11,094 nt of DNA from Candidatus Cloacimonadota bacterium. Lineage in GTDB: Bacteria; Cloacimonadota; Cloacimonadia; JGIOTU-2; B8-G9. The translations under genes and the position numbers were made by a program. Below, one piece after another: positions 1 to 8,720 of this stretch (position 1 is the stretch's first letter; each line of letters begins with the position of its first letter). The stretch spans positions 1 through 11,094 of the forward strand of contig QMNM01000023.1 in NCBI GenBank assembly GCA_003647765.1, in the 5' to 3' direction. The notes beneath the pieces are model-generated. The model made no database searches, was not told the origin of the DNA, and saw nothing but the letters and a program-made list of their open reading frames with translations.

Positions 1-6
1 AAAGAA

Positions 7-82
7 TGGTAGGCCCAAGGGAGTTCGAACCTCTGACCGCCAGGATATGAGACGGGAGCTCTACCAACTGAGCTATAGGCCC
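7..82 (-). tRNA. tRNA with anticodon CAT (elongator Met or Ile2), poorly paired stems
   Basis: Read on the minus strand, this 76-nt stretch has a full tRNA layout: 7-base acceptor strand GGGCCTA, T8-A9, D arm with AGTTGGTA loop, anticodon CAT at 49-47, a 5-base variable loop, T loop TTCGAAC and an encoded CCA tail. A CAT anticodon means elongator methionine, or isoleucine if the C is modified to lysidine. It is not the initiator, because position 1 is a G that can wobble-pair with U72 and the GGG/CCC anticodon-stem signature is absent. Pairing is weak: G1-U72 and U6-G67 wobbles in the acceptor, C29-U41 and U31-C39 mismatches in the anticodon stem, A51-C63 mismatch and G53-U61 wobble in the T stem. 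It lies 68 bases downstream of rpoD on the same strand. It could be functional but divergent, a decaying copy, or affected by sequence error. Confidence 0.78.
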
Positions 83-150
83 ATAGAAAAATAATTCTAT
101 TATGAAATGAGTTTCCAAAAGAAATTCGTGTAATTATACTGTCAAATTTT

Positions 151-1899
151 TTATTTCATAGAAAGATTAAATGTATCTAAATATCGCTTCAATACTTCTC
201 TTCTGTGTGGTCTGCGTAATTTTTCCAATGCTCTTTCCTCTATCTGTCGTACACGCTCTCTTGTAACACTAAAAATATGTCCTACTTCTTCCAAAGTTCG
301 TGGAGTACCATCGCCAATGCCAAATCGCAATTTTATAACCCGTTTTTCTCTTATAGTTAATGTGGATAATACACTATCTACTTGCTTCCGTAACAATGAG
401 AGTTCTGCAATTTTTTCTGGTGAGATAATACTCTCATCTTTAATGAAATCACCTAATAAATTGTCATCGCTATCACCATCGCCAATCGGTTTATCCAAAG
501 AGATTGGTCTTCGTGAAACTGACAATATAGCAATTACCTTATCTACTTTCATATCTAATTGCTCTGCTATTTCCTCAGGATAAGGTTCACGACCTAATTT
601 TTGCATCATTTGTCTACGAGTTCTGGCAATTCTGTTAATCGTTTCAATCATATGTACTGGTATACGAATAGTTCTAGATTGGTCTGCAATTGCCCTAGTA
701 ATAGATTGTCTAATCCACCAAGTAGCATAAGTACTGAATTTATATCCCTTGCGATAATCATACTTTTCTACTGCCTTCATTAGTCCAGAATTTCCTTCTT
801 GAATTAAATCCAAAAAATCAAGACCACGATTATTGTATTTTTTTGCAATACTAATAACAAGACGCACATTAGCATTTATCATATGATTTTTAGCCATTGC
901 CTTTTCTACCTCACCTTTCTTTATGTTATCCACCAACTGTTTGAGTTCATGAGCATTCATTCTTGTTTCAAGTTCCACGCGACGAATCTTCCGCTTATTG
1001 TTTTTAATTTTTCGCAGTGCATCAATAAAAATATCTGGATCAAGTCCGGTCTCTTCAGCTACTTCGTCATATTCTTTATCTCCTTTCTTAGATTTTCTTC
1101 CCAAAGAACAAATTTTCCTTGAACTAAAATTCCTAATACTTGTTAATTCCGCTATCTTTCTTTCACTATCAATTATTCTATCATTCAAGCTAAATATACG
1201 ATATTTTAATCTATTTATTAGAGGTTCAGCAAAAGGCAGTGCTTTTAGTTTATCTATAATTATTTTTCTGTTCTGCTGGATTTTCTCCATATAAGTCATG
1301 TCTTCATTATACGGTTTATTATATGCCTTACCAATAAACTGCTCTATTTCATCAGAAATAGGAGCAACCTCCTCTAAAGTATCATTTAACTGTTTGATTA
1401 GCATTTCATTCTTTTCTTTATCAAGCCAACTACCAAACTCTATTTGAAACATTTTATCAATTTTAATTCTTCCCTCATTATATCTTTTTAGAATAGTATA
1501 CAATTCCCGAATACTACTACCAGATAAGAATGTCTGTTCGTTTATATATTGTTGAGCAGATTCCATCTTTTTTGCAACATCAACTTCTCCGTGCCGAGTA
1601 AGAAGTGGAACTTTGCCCATCTTTATTAGATACATTCTTACAGGATCATCATAATAACGGACTTTTTTAGATTCTCTCTTACTTTTCTTTGTTATGTCAG
1701 ATATTCTCTGCTTTAGTTTACCCTCTTCACTTTCATCAATCAATTCTATACCATTTTCAGTTAGCTCTGTAATAATATCATCTACACGATCTAAAAATAT
1801 AGGATTATCCGGAAAAATTTCGTTAAAACGAGTATAAGTCAAATAACCTGACTTCTTGCCTATAGATTTCAATTTTTCAATTAATTGATTTATTGTCAT
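151..1899 (-). CDS. rpoD: RNA polymerase primary sigma factor RpoD (sigma-70)
   Basis: Housekeeping sigma factor that directs core RNA polymerase to standard promoters; cytoplasmic. The 582 residues show the full group 1 layout: an N-terminal acidic region 1.1-like part (about 1-75), region 1.2 starting at YDDPVRMYL (83-113), a long lysine-rich non-conserved region (about 115-320), region 2 (about 336-420) with [19 protein letters not shown] and [18 protein letters not shown], region 3 with [15 protein letters not shown], and region 4 with the helix-turn-helix [20 protein letters not shown] (about 535-554). Q398 and T401 match the -10 contacting residues known in E. coli, and R547/E548 fall where the -35 contacts are. 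Region 1.1 plus the long non-conserved region separates it from alternative sigma factors. It starts 4 bases after the dnaG stop with its ribosome binding site inside the end of dnaG, so the two are almost certainly co-transcribed. No convincing terminator follows before the tRNA. Confidence 0.97.
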   Translation of the reverse strand: MTINQLIEKLKSIGKKSGYLTYTRFNEIFPDNPIFLDRVDDIITELTENGIELIDESEEGKLKQRISDITKKSKRESKKVRYYDDPVRMYLIKMGKVPLLTRHGEVDVAKKMESAQQYINEQTFLSGSSIRELYTILKRYNEGRIKIDKMFQIEFGSWLDKEKNEMLIKQLNDTLEEVAPISDEIEQFIGKAYNKPYNEDMTYMEKIQQNRKIIIDKLKALPFAEPLINRLKYRIFSLNDRIIDSERKIAELTSIRNFSSRKICSLGRKSKKGDKEYDEVAEETGLDPDIFIDALRKIKNNKRKIRRVELETRMNAHELKQLVDNIKKGEVEKAMAKNHMINANVRLVISIAKKYNNRGLDFLDLIQEGNSGLMKAVEKYDYRKGYKFSTYATWWIRQSITRAIADQSRTIRIPVHMIETINRIARTRRQMMQKLGREPYPEEIAEQLDMKVDKVIAILSVSRRPISLDKPIGDGDSDDNLLGDFIKDESIISPEKIAELSLLRKQVDSVLSTLTIREKRVIKLRFGIGDGTPRTLEEVGHIFSVTRERVRQIEERALEKLRRPHRREVLKRYLDTFNLSMK

Positions 1900-1903
1900 A
1901 TCA

Positions 1904-3643
1904 TTACCCCCGTAATTTAATGACCTTCCTACCCTTTAATTTTTCCATTTCTTTTTTTATACGCTCTTTTACTCTTAAATATTCAATATTATCAGGATCT
2001 TTGAGGATTTTTTCAGAAATTTTGACTAAGTCAAAATTATATTTTCTAAACTTCAGCCCTTCTAATATGGATTCAATATTATCTTTAGATATAGTGTTAC
2101 TCATCAGGATACCAGCAACAAAATCTCTATCCTTGTCAGCAAATAGGTCTAATAATTTGGAATGATTAGAAATAATATCTGGAATGTCTTTTCTGGATAA
2201 TAATAGTTGCATTATCTTTTTACACTGCGGATGGAAAAAATATGAATCATCTATTTTATCTGTAATTATAATATAATTATCAGGATTTTGCAACATAAAT
2301 TTTATTATATCTATTTCTTCTGAATATTTATAATTATTGGCCTCCTTTTTACTATCTTTATCTTTGACTCTATATTGAAGATTATGTATAGATTTCCAAA
2401 TACTCTCTTCTCTCAATTTCAAAATATGAGCAATTTCTCTAACATAGATCTCTTTTTGTAAATCATCTTGAATATAAGATATGCTTTCTAGGATTTCCTT
2501 CACTGTTTTTCTGTCTTGATTCGGATCATTACCATATCCAAAAATATCTAATATAAATTCGTAGAAATTTTTTGCTGATTTAATTCTATCTTTCAGTTTT
2601 TGCTCACCGAACTTTTCTAAAAAACTATCTGGATCCTCATTTTTTGGTAGAATAACAATTCTTGGAAATATATTAGTAGATAAGAATATTCTACTAGCTC
2701 TGATAGATGCTGTTCTACCTGCACTATCTCCATCATATAAAATATAGACATTATCTGTAAAACGTGCAATTAATTTTGCCTGATTTTCTGTAAGTGAAGT
2801 TCCCAAACTGGCTACTACATTCCTAAATCCAAAGTTGAACATCTTAATTGCATCCATATATCCTTCAACTAAAATTGCTGATTTGTCCTGAGATATATAT
2901 TGTTTTGTTTGATAAAGTGCATAGACATGCCTTCCTTTTCTAAAAACAACATTTTCAGGAGAATTTAGATATTTCGGACCCTGTTGGTCATTAGTGTATA
3001 TTCTACCACCAAAGCCAATAACTTTACCATTAACAGAATAAATCGGAAATATTATCCGTTTCCAAAATTTGTCTGACAATCTTTGCTCAGATTTTTTTAT
3101 AAGTCCAGCACTAAGCAATGTCTTTTCATTATGTCCTTTTCTTTTTAGATAGTCCATCAATCCATTCCAAGCATCAAGAGCTAAACCAAGATGGAAATAT
3201 TTTATCGTGTCAGAAGATAAATTTCTGCTCTTTAAATATGCTAATGCATTATCTCCGTGTAATATTAGATTGCTACAAAAATATTCCATAGCTTGCTCGT
3301 TAATGTCGTAAATCTGTTTGTAATTACTTGCTCTTTCCGTAGATAGCTTGTCTTTAGGAATGTTAATATGGACGCGTTCAGCCAATTTCTCAACTGCTTC
3401 TGGGAAATTCAATTTTTCATATTCCATAACAAAAGAGAACACATTTCCACCTTTGCCACAACCAAAGCATTTATAAAGCTGCTTACTTGGACTAACAATA
3501 AAAGATGCTGTTTTCTCATTATGAAATGGACAACGGCATTTGTAATTAACACCGCTCTTTTTTAACGGCAAATATTCACTAATGACAGATACTATGTCAT
3601 TGGCTTCTCTGATATTATCAATGATATTTTGTGGAATAAACAT
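1904..3643 (-). CDS. dnaG: DNA primase DnaG
   Basis: Synthesises RNA primers for lagging-strand and origin replication in the cytoplasm, acting with the replicative helicase. The 579 residues are a normal length for the family. Residues 36-67 form the CHC2 zinc-binding domain with ligands C38, H41, C59 and C62. The catalytic core follows, and its Toprim domain shows ILVEGYMD (257-264, E260) and DGDSAG (304-309, D304 and D306), the metal-binding acidic residues known in E. coli DnaG. Residues from about 430 to the end are the less conserved C-terminal domain expected to bind DnaB helicase. The N-terminus ([19 protein letters not shown]) matches the family start, so the ATG at 3643 is right. 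No Shine-Dalgarno sequence precedes it. A TATAGT at 3659-3654 lies only 10 bases upstream, so the message might be leaderless, but no good -35 is visible. rpsU, often the first gene of this operon, is not adjacent. Confidence 0.97.
   Translation of the reverse strand: MFIPQNIIDNIREANDIVSVISEYLPLKKSGVNYKCRCPFHNEKTASFIVSPSKQLYKCFGCGKGGNVFSFVMEYEKLNFPEAVEKLAERVHINIPKDKLSTERASNYKQIYDINEQAMEYFCSNLILHGDNALAYLKSRNLSSDTIKYFHLGLALDAWNGLMDYLKRKGHNEKTLLSAGLIKKSEQRLSDKFWKRIIFPIYSVNGKVIGFGGRIYTNDQQGPKYLNSPENVVFRKGRHVYALYQTKQYISQDKSAILVEGYMDAIKMFNFGFRNVVASLGTSLTENQAKLIARFTDNVYILYDGDSAGRTASIRASRIFLSTNIFPRIVILPKNEDPDSFLEKFGEQKLKDRIKSAKNFYEFILDIFGYGNDPNQDRKTVKEILESISYIQDDLQKEIYVREIAHILKLREESIWKSIHNLQYRVKDKDSKKEANNYKYSEEIDIIKFMLQNPDNYIIITDKIDDSYFFHPQCKKIMQLLLSRKDIPDIISNHSKLLDLFADKDRDFVAGILMSNTISKDNIESILEGLKFRKYNFDLVKISEKILKDPDNIEYLRVKERIKKEMEKLKGRKVIKLRG
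1907..1911 (-). promoter_or_regulatory. rpoD ribosome binding site within the dnaG 3' end
   Basis: On the minus strand a run of five G residues sits 7 bases before the rpoD ATG. It is formed by the last two sense codons of dnaG (CGG GGG) just before its TAA stop. This G-run supports the ATG at 1899 as the rpoD start and suggests translational coupling between primase and sigma factor. Confidence 0.6.
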
Positions 3644-3694
3644 AATATTTTAAACTATAAATAAACACAGAATCTAAATAGCCGTAATATGGTT

Positions 3695-3720
3695 TTGCGT
3701 TGGTGTTTACACCGTCGCAA
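3695..3720. repeat. Imperfect hairpin between the S41 peptidase gene and dnaG
   Basis: TTGCG at 3695-3699 pairs with CGCAA at 3716-3720; after a T-T mismatch and one G-T pair, GGTGT (3702-3706) faces ACACC (3709-3713) around a very short loop. It is the most GC-rich part of the 112-base gap between the two genes. No T-tract follows on either strand, so it is not a typical intrinsic terminator. It may be a leader structure or operator upstream of dnaG, or an interspersed palindrome. Confidence 0.45.
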
Positions 3721-3755
3721 CTGTTTGGATATATTGTTGTTTATTTGTGGGCTAC

Positions 3756-5522
3756 TTATCTATTTTCCAAATACAAAATTGCTCTTTCCAAAGTTACATC
3801 TTTGCCTGATATTATATCCTCAATGGTTTCTTCAACTTCTATATCCGGGATAAAACCTTTACCAACAAATTCATAACCATCAGCACACCAGCATCTTCTG
3901 GCACAGATTCTTACAGAAAATTCATTATTTAATCTTATAAAAAGAGGTTGTCCTGTGCTTCCTCCTGTTGGTTTTCCGATTAAAGTAACTCTATCTGTTC
4001 CGTGTAAAGGTGCCAGAAAATCCTCTGCTGCACTAAAAGTTTTTGGACCAATTAGAACCACTATTGGTTTGTCATATATTGGAGGTCTTGGCTGCAATAC
4101 GAAATATTCACAATTTTTGAATTTTTCTAGTAATCCCTCTTTATTTGTCTCTGTTGTATCGGGAAATATCCCTTGATAAACTGAATAAAAAACATCAAAC
4201 ATTTCCTCATCTGAGAACCATTTATCAAACATATCTACGCTATAAATTCTAACTTTACTTTTAAATACCGGTAAAGGTTTATTAGAAATTCTTGTTATAA
4301 TATGAAAGCCAGTGCCCGAGCTTCCGCCACCGTTATTTCTAATATCAATAATTAACGCTTTTGTATTGAACAGCGAGTCTAAAGCTGAATCAAAAAGTGG
4401 TGTAATTTCTTCAGTTGGGTACATAGAATTTACAGCAATATAACCAATATTGTTTTCCAGTATCTTTGACTCTACATAAGGCGGTTTTTCTTTGGATTTT
4501 TCTGGAGAAGGATAAATCGTTTCTGTTAAAATTTTACCATTATGTTCATATTCTATAGTAACCGAATCACAATTATTGAAGTTAATGAATGACCTATTAT
4601 TTTCCAATCTGGATGTTATCCACTGTTCAGTTGAGCCGGAGATATATTTCTTTGTTTTCTCGATCGCATCTATAACCGGAATATTATTAATTTTAAGAAT
4701 TTTGTCACCATAAGAGATAGCATTTTTTCTATAGGATTCGTCTTTTATGAAATAGACATTATCGTCAATGATTTTTGTATAGATAAAAGAAGGCCTCCAC
4801 AAACCTTGAACATTAACTTTTGTATGACCATCCTTTAATAAGGCGAGCATTTCTGTCATAAGCCAATAAAATTCTTCATTATTTTTTGTTGCTTTCACTT
4901 TTGGTAAATACTCCATTTTCACTTTTTCCCAATCCAAATCAACCTGATCAAAAAATGCGAAGAAATCATTACAATAATGCCATACTTTGAAGAAATAGCA
5001 AAGTTTTTCATCTTCTGTTAATTGCTTGTTGAAATCAGTATTTTTACCTAAATTTTTCAAAGCATATTTGCACATATCATTCTTTTCAACATCCAGACCT
5101 TTTTGATAATACTCTTTTGCTTTATCTAAATTGTCCATCGCTTCATATACCATACCCAAACGCCAATATCCTCCCCAAAGTGACAGGTCTTGTTTATCGT
5201 CTAGATTTTCATAGTTTTGGATGAAATTGAGGAATATCTGTTCTGCCTTGTCCAATTCTTTCCCTGAAAATAAATATGCTTTACCGAGTTGATATTCATA
5301 AAAAGAGGATGGTTGTTTTTCTAAATATTTTTCCATAGCAGAAATTGCTTTGTCATAGTTTTTTTGATTAGAGAAAAACCAGAATTCATCTATCAATTTT
5401 TGCTGATTGAAATCTGATTCCTTTCCAAATAATGAGAGTGCAAAAAAGCAGAAAATGGTTATAAGAATAACTACTTTTATATGAAAATAGAACAACATTA
5501 AACTACGCGATTTATTATACAT
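3756..5522 (-). CDS. Exported TPR-containing S41 family peptidase (tricorn-like type)
   Basis: Probable serine peptidase exported across the inner membrane; its substrate is unknown. Of 588 residues, about 16-32 form one hydrophobic segment (VVILITIFCFFALSLF) behind a basic N-terminus, a signal peptide or anchor. Residues about 45-150 carry TPR-like repeats (KAYLFSGKELDKAEQIF, LGMVYEAMDNLDKAKEYY). The S41 domain covers about 170-570: DGHTKV with H233, a PDZ-like part around GDKILKINNIPV (272-283), ALIIDIRNNGGG (389-400), GPKTFSAAEDF with probable nucleophile S497, and DGYEFVGKGFIPDIEVE near the end. There is no lysine 25 residues after S497, the CtpA/Prc position, so the Ser/Lys dyad is absent. 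H233, S497 and perhaps E551 fit the tricorn-like Ser/His/Glu arrangement instead; that assignment is inference. AGGA 3 bases before the ATG supports this start. It begins 33 bases after the porV-like gene, so an operon is likely. Confidence 0.88.
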   Translation of the reverse strand: MYNKSRSLMLFYFHIKVVILITIFCFFALSLFGKESDFNQQKLIDEFWFFSNQKNYDKAISAMEKYLEKQPSSFYEYQLGKAYLFSGKELDKAEQIFLNFIQNYENLDDKQDLSLWGGYWRLGMVYEAMDNLDKAKEYYQKGLDVEKNDMCKYALKNLGKNTDFNKQLTEDEKLCYFFKVWHYCNDFFAFFDQVDLDWEKVKMEYLPKVKATKNNEEFYWLMTEMLALLKDGHTKVNVQGLWRPSFIYTKIIDDNVYFIKDESYRKNAISYGDKILKINNIPVIDAIEKTKKYISGSTEQWITSRLENNRSFINFNNCDSVTIEYEHNGKILTETIYPSPEKSKEKPPYVESKILENNIGYIAVNSMYPTEEITPLFDSALDSLFNTKALIIDIRNNGGGSSGTGFHIITRISNKPLPVFKSKVRIYSVDMFDKWFSDEEMFDVFYSVYQGIFPDTTETNKEGLLEKFKNCEYFVLQPRPPIYDKPIVVLIGPKTFSAAEDFLAPLHGTDRVTLIGKPTGGSTGQPLFIRLNNEFSVRICARRCWCADGYEFVGKGFIPDIEVEETIEDIISGKDVTLERAILYLENR

Positions 5523-5555
5523 TATTCCTATCTTTCAATTGCACTATTTAAATTG

Positions 5556-6524
5556 TTAAAATGCACATCCAACAGAAATGCGTTGACTATTCTCTAATTC
5601 AGTATTGATTTGATATGAGTAATTCAATCTAAATTTATCGTAATTTATTTGCAAGCCAAAACTTGGATACTTACGATTCAGTCCAGCAAGTAGAGAAAAA
5701 TATTTAATTATTTTAAGTTCTGTTCCAAAATGAAAATCTATGCCGAGCTTGTTCCAATGTAGTTGAGTGCATTTCTGCCCTTCAAAATTAATATCCGCCT
5801 GACAATTGAGTATCATATCAAACTTTGCTATTGGAAATGGAACTACAATACTGAGCCCAGTCCAAAGATTTGGAGTTATTGTCTCTTTTGTTCCATTATC
5901 CCAAAATATTTGCGTATAAAAAAAGTCCCTTAAATTCAGTCCAGCATTTATTCTTTTAGCAAAATTATATTGTAAGCCAATATCACTGCCTATACCAAAA
6001 GCGGAATAATCTCCAATCTTCCGATAAATCAATTTTGTATTAAAACCAAAATCCATTCTGTTTGTCAACATTCGCGAAAAGGAGAGATAAGTAACATAAT
6101 CCGCATTACTGACTTTTTTGTAAATATACGGTTCATTATTATCATCTAATTTTGTATAAGGAATATCAGAGATGCCAATTCTCGTAAGCAAGAAACCGAA
6201 TCTGCTTTTCTCTGTGTATGGGAATACAAAAGAGAAGGTATCATACTTCAAATTTCCTTTATATTCTTCGGAATGCATCAGCTCAGTGTCTATTTTATTC
6301 AGATTTTGCATTCCAGCTGGATTCCAGTAAATAGCTGAACCATCATCCGGATGTGGAGTAAATGCACTGCCCATACTATATGCTTTCACGCCAACAGCTA
6401 AATTCATAAATTCTCCGGCATACTTTTCCGCTTGCAAAGAATTTGCTGTAACTAAGACAATTATGGAAAATAATCCCTTCATCAGAAAATAAAATATGGA
6501 TAATACTGAATCATTGTTATACAT
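5556..6524 (-). CDS. PorV/PorQ family outer-membrane beta-barrel protein
   Basis: Predicted outer-membrane barrel of 322 residues. The N-terminus is a signal peptide ending near NSLQA-EK (about residue 32-33). The mature start holds the family hallmark from GEFMNLAVGVKAYSMGSAF through PDDGSAIYWNPAGM (37-72), matching the PorV/PorQ consensus of the form GEF-x-GVGARA-x-MGGAF-x-DD-x-WNPAG. The rest alternates short amphipathic strands with aromatic ends, and the protein ends in phenylalanine (ISVGCAF), as many barrel proteins do for BAM-mediated assembly. In Bacteroidetes PorV and PorQ act with the type IX secretion system, but homologues are widespread in lineages without a known T9SS, so a secretion role is not shown here. 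The chosen ATG at 6524 has a weak purine stretch (AGAGAAG) just upstream. M15 (6482) would give a more compact signal peptide but has no ribosome binding site. Confidence 0.85.
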   Translation of the reverse strand: MYNNDSVLSIFYFLMKGLFSIIVLVTANSLQAEKYAGEFMNLAVGVKAYSMGSAFTPHPDDGSAIYWNPAGMQNLNKIDTELMHSEEYKGNLKYDTFSFVFPYTEKSRFGFLLTRIGISDIPYTKLDDNNEPYIYKKVSNADYVTYLSFSRMLTNRMDFGFNTKLIYRKIGDYSAFGIGSDIGLQYNFAKRINAGLNLRDFFYTQIFWDNGTKETITPNLWTGLSIVVPFPIAKFDMILNCQADINFEGQKCTQLHWNKLGIDFHFGTELKIIKYFSLLAGLNRKYPSFGLQINYDKFRLNYSYQINTELENSQRISVGCAF

Positions 6525-6634
6525 TAACTTCTCTATTCTTTCGGTTGAAATATTCGCTATTTTTGTAAAGTTGAAAAGAAAGATGATAAAAAAATTCTGT
6601 CAAACTTTCTATATTCTATTATAATAGTAAAAAC

Positions 6635-8548
6635 CTACCAGACAAAGATTATTCCACTATTCGGTAATATCCATTCTTCTGGAGATGTTCTAATTGTAAT
6701 TCCCTTTGTTTGCTTAATCTCTTGTGGATACTTCTCTCGTCCAGCAAATATTGTTACTGTCTCAACATTGTTAATTTTTGTATCTGAAAACTCAAATTCC
6801 ACATCTATTCCTTTGGTCAATTCAACAAAATATATGGATAACTGATGCTTATTTTTGGGATAATAACTTGTGGTATCTATAGTAAAATCAACTTCTTGAT
6901 TTAATAGATTTTTTAAATCCTGGTGTGTGCATTTAATTTCCATATTACTATTTTTATATTTAGTTTCATAATGGAGAGCAATATCATTGATAGCAACTTT
7001 ATCTATTCTAAAAGCCCCTTCCAATTCAATATCTTTGTCAATTAACCAGCGATATTCTACATCAGATAATTGAAAGTATGACTCCAATTTTTTTAAACTT
7101 TTAGCACACACAATCTTAAAACTATCATTCGTTAATATTTTCTTATATTTCAATTTTGAAATAGCGAGAAAATAATCAGGCTTAAAAGAGCTATCCTTAA
7201 AAACTATCTTATGTTGAAAATTTTTCCTATATGGCAAAATTTTTTTATCACTTTTAATTGGAGCAAGAATATGTTCTAATAGTTCATTAAAAATCATATT
7301 GCCTATTTCTTCACTATTTGTTCGTTGAGTAAGTGAAGCACGGATAATTTTATTAAGTTTAGTATCTGAGAAATCTTGAGCCAAAAAGTTTCGCCGAGAT
7401 ATAGGTTCTGTTGTAATTTGCTCTTTATTTTTGATAAATACACGATGAGCGCGTCGTCCTACATTACAAAGAATTTCGTAACTTGAACCATCATATTGAG
7501 TTGCAATCTCATCTGCTCGTAATATATTGTTCTCACTTATACCTAATAAAGTTACTTCATCGCCAATCTGCACAAAAGCTAATTTCGTAACATCCACCAT
7601 TACTAAATCCATTGTTATTCTGCCCAAAATCGGACAGAATTCATTTCTGATAATTACTTTTCCCTTATTTGACAATAAAAAGTTATATCCATCAGCATAG
7701 CCAGTTGATATTACAGCAATTTTTTGCGAATGCTTTGTAATATAGGTCTGATTATAACTTATTCCGTAATTCGCTGGAAATTGCTTGATTAAATTTATTC
7801 TCGTTTTAAATGACATTACAGGCAATAGATTTATTTTCTTTTTCAGATGAGGATTTGCATAAATTCCGAAAGCAAGAAGCCCAATTCTCACTAAATCAAA
7901 TTGATACTCTGGAAAGTTGACTACTGCGGCACTATTTGCTAAATGTTTAATTTTAGGCTTTATCCCAATATGTTCTAATTGTTCCAATAGATTGATGTAT
8001 CTCTTTGCTTGAATAGTTGTGAAATTACTACTAACATCTTCGCTCATTGCAAAATGTGAGAATATCCCTTCAATTTCAAGATATGGAAGTTGACTTATCT
8101 TTTTTATATCCTCTAATGCCTTATTCCATAGAAATCCACATCGTCCCATTCCAGTATCAATGTTGATATGTATGACAACTTTTTTTTTGTGAGAATTAGC
8201 AATTCTATTTAATGCTTTTGCCTCTGAAATGGAAGATATACAGGGCATTAAATTATATTCAATTACTTCATTAAATTCACTTTTCAGGCAGGGACTTAAA
8301 ATTAGAATTGGTATATTTATGCCTTCCATACGCAATAAAATACCTTCGTCTGCATTAGCTATGCCTAAATAAGTAATTCCATTTTTTATTGCTTCTCTGG
8401 ATATTTCTATTGCACCATGACCATACGCATCAGCTTTAACTATCTGCATTAACTTTGTTTCAGGAGATAAAAATCTTTTTAGCTCTCGTAAATTTTCATT
8501 ATAATTGTCTAAATTAATCTCTGTCCAACTACGATATTCATTATTCAT
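6635..8548 (-). CDS. alr: Alanine racemase with a long unrecognised C-terminal extension
   Basis: PLP-dependent racemase that makes D-alanine for peptidoglycan; cytoplasmic. The first ~375 residues form a complete Alr. Numbering from the upstream ATG at 8560, these are the PLP lysine in VKADAYGHGA (K42), MGRCGF (R140), VRIGLLAFGIY (R225), the catalytic tyrosine in GISYNQTY (Y269), TGYADGY (284-292 area) and GRITMDLVMVDVT (M317), ending at NVGRRAHRVF. I prefer the ATG at 8548 because GGA lies 7 bases before it, while the upstream ATG has no such signal; this gives 637 residues. Typical Alr ends near 370-390, so about 260 residues (380-641) are extra: a helical part (DTKLNKIIRASLTQRTNSEE), a lysine-rich middle, and a probable beta-rich end with YRWLIDKDIELEGAF and a final WILPNSGIIFVW. 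I do not recognise this part. The reading frame is continuous, so it is a fusion or lineage-specific extension, not a frameshift. The gene has its own upstream gap and candidate promoter. Confidence 0.93.
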   Translation of the reverse strand: MNNEYRSWTEINLDNYNENLRELKRFLSPETKLMQIVKADAYGHGAIEISREAIKNGITYLGIANADEGILLRMEGINIPILILSPCLKSEFNEVIEYNLMPCISSISEAKALNRIANSHKKKVVIHINIDTGMGRCGFLWNKALEDIKKISQLPYLEIEGIFSHFAMSEDVSSNFTTIQAKRYINLLEQLEHIGIKPKIKHLANSAAVVNFPEYQFDLVRIGLLAFGIYANPHLKKKINLLPVMSFKTRINLIKQFPANYGISYNQTYITKHSQKIAVISTGYADGYNFLLSNKGKVIIRNEFCPILGRITMDLVMVDVTKLAFVQIGDEVTLLGISENNILRADEIATQYDGSSYEILCNVGRRAHRVFIKNKEQITTEPISRRNFLAQDFSDTKLNKIIRASLTQRTNSEEIGNMIFNELLEHILAPIKSDKKILPYRKNFQHKIVFKDSSFKPDYFLAISKLKYKKILTNDSFKIVCAKSLKKLESYFQLSDVEYRWLIDKDIELEGAFRIDKVAINDIALHYETKYKNSNMEIKCTHQDLKNLLNQEVDFTIDTTSYYPKNKHQLSIYFVELTKGIDVEFEFSDTKINNVETVTIFAGREKYPQEIKQTKGITIRTSPEEWILPNSGIIFVW

Positions 8549-8573
8549 ATAGCATTCCATACAATATTTTACT

Positions 8574-8601
8574 TTTATATTTTTGCTAAAAATATATACA
8601 A
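8574..8601 (-). promoter_or_regulatory. Candidate sigma-70 promoter for alr
   Basis: On the minus strand TTGTAT (8601-8596) and TATAAA (8579-8574) are separated by 16 bases. Transcription would begin near 8567, leaving an untranslated leader of roughly 20 bases before the preferred alr ATG at 8548, with the GGA at 8558-8556 inside it. The surrounding sequence is very AT-rich, so chance matches are likely and this is a tentative call. Confidence 0.3.
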
Positions 8602-8630
8602 ATATTTGCGAATTTTTATCCTGATATATG

Positions 8631-8670
8631 CAGACGCAAACTAATACAAACTAAGCGAACTTACGCGAAT
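8631..8670. repeat. Degenerate 10-base periodic repeat
   Basis: Four consecutive 10-base units line up: CAGACGCAAA, CTAATACAAA, CTAAGCGAAC and TTACGCGAAT. The shared core is roughly A-C/G-GCGAA at the same phase in each unit, eroded in the second. A related piece, TTGCGAATTTTTATCC, lies just to the left at 8606-8620, and the last unit is followed by ACTTTTATCC, so the larger block GCGAAT...TTTTATCC also appears twice. Confidence 0.45.
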
Positions 8671-8720
8671 ACTTTTATCCTTTTGGAAAAAATAATAATA
8701 AATCCACTATAAAAACCGTT

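Noticed and set aside
83-150. TTGACA and TATAAT between rpoD and the tRNA as a tRNA promoter
   Set aside because: On the minus strand TTGACAGTATAAT has the two hexamers almost adjacent, so they cannot act as a -35/-10 pair; other candidates there are weak.
317-1294. Plus-strand open frames across the rpoD region
   Set aside because: They lie antisense to a clearly conserved sigma factor, have no family signal, and are shadows of its codon use.
1893-2165. Plus-strand open frame antisense to the dnaG 3' end
   Set aside because: It mirrors the primase coding sequence and has no recognisable features of its own.
8549-8560. Upstream ATG of alr (641-residue version)
   Set aside because: The in-frame ATG at 8548 has GGA at the right distance, while the one at 8560 does not; the extra four residues are not part of the conserved Alr start.
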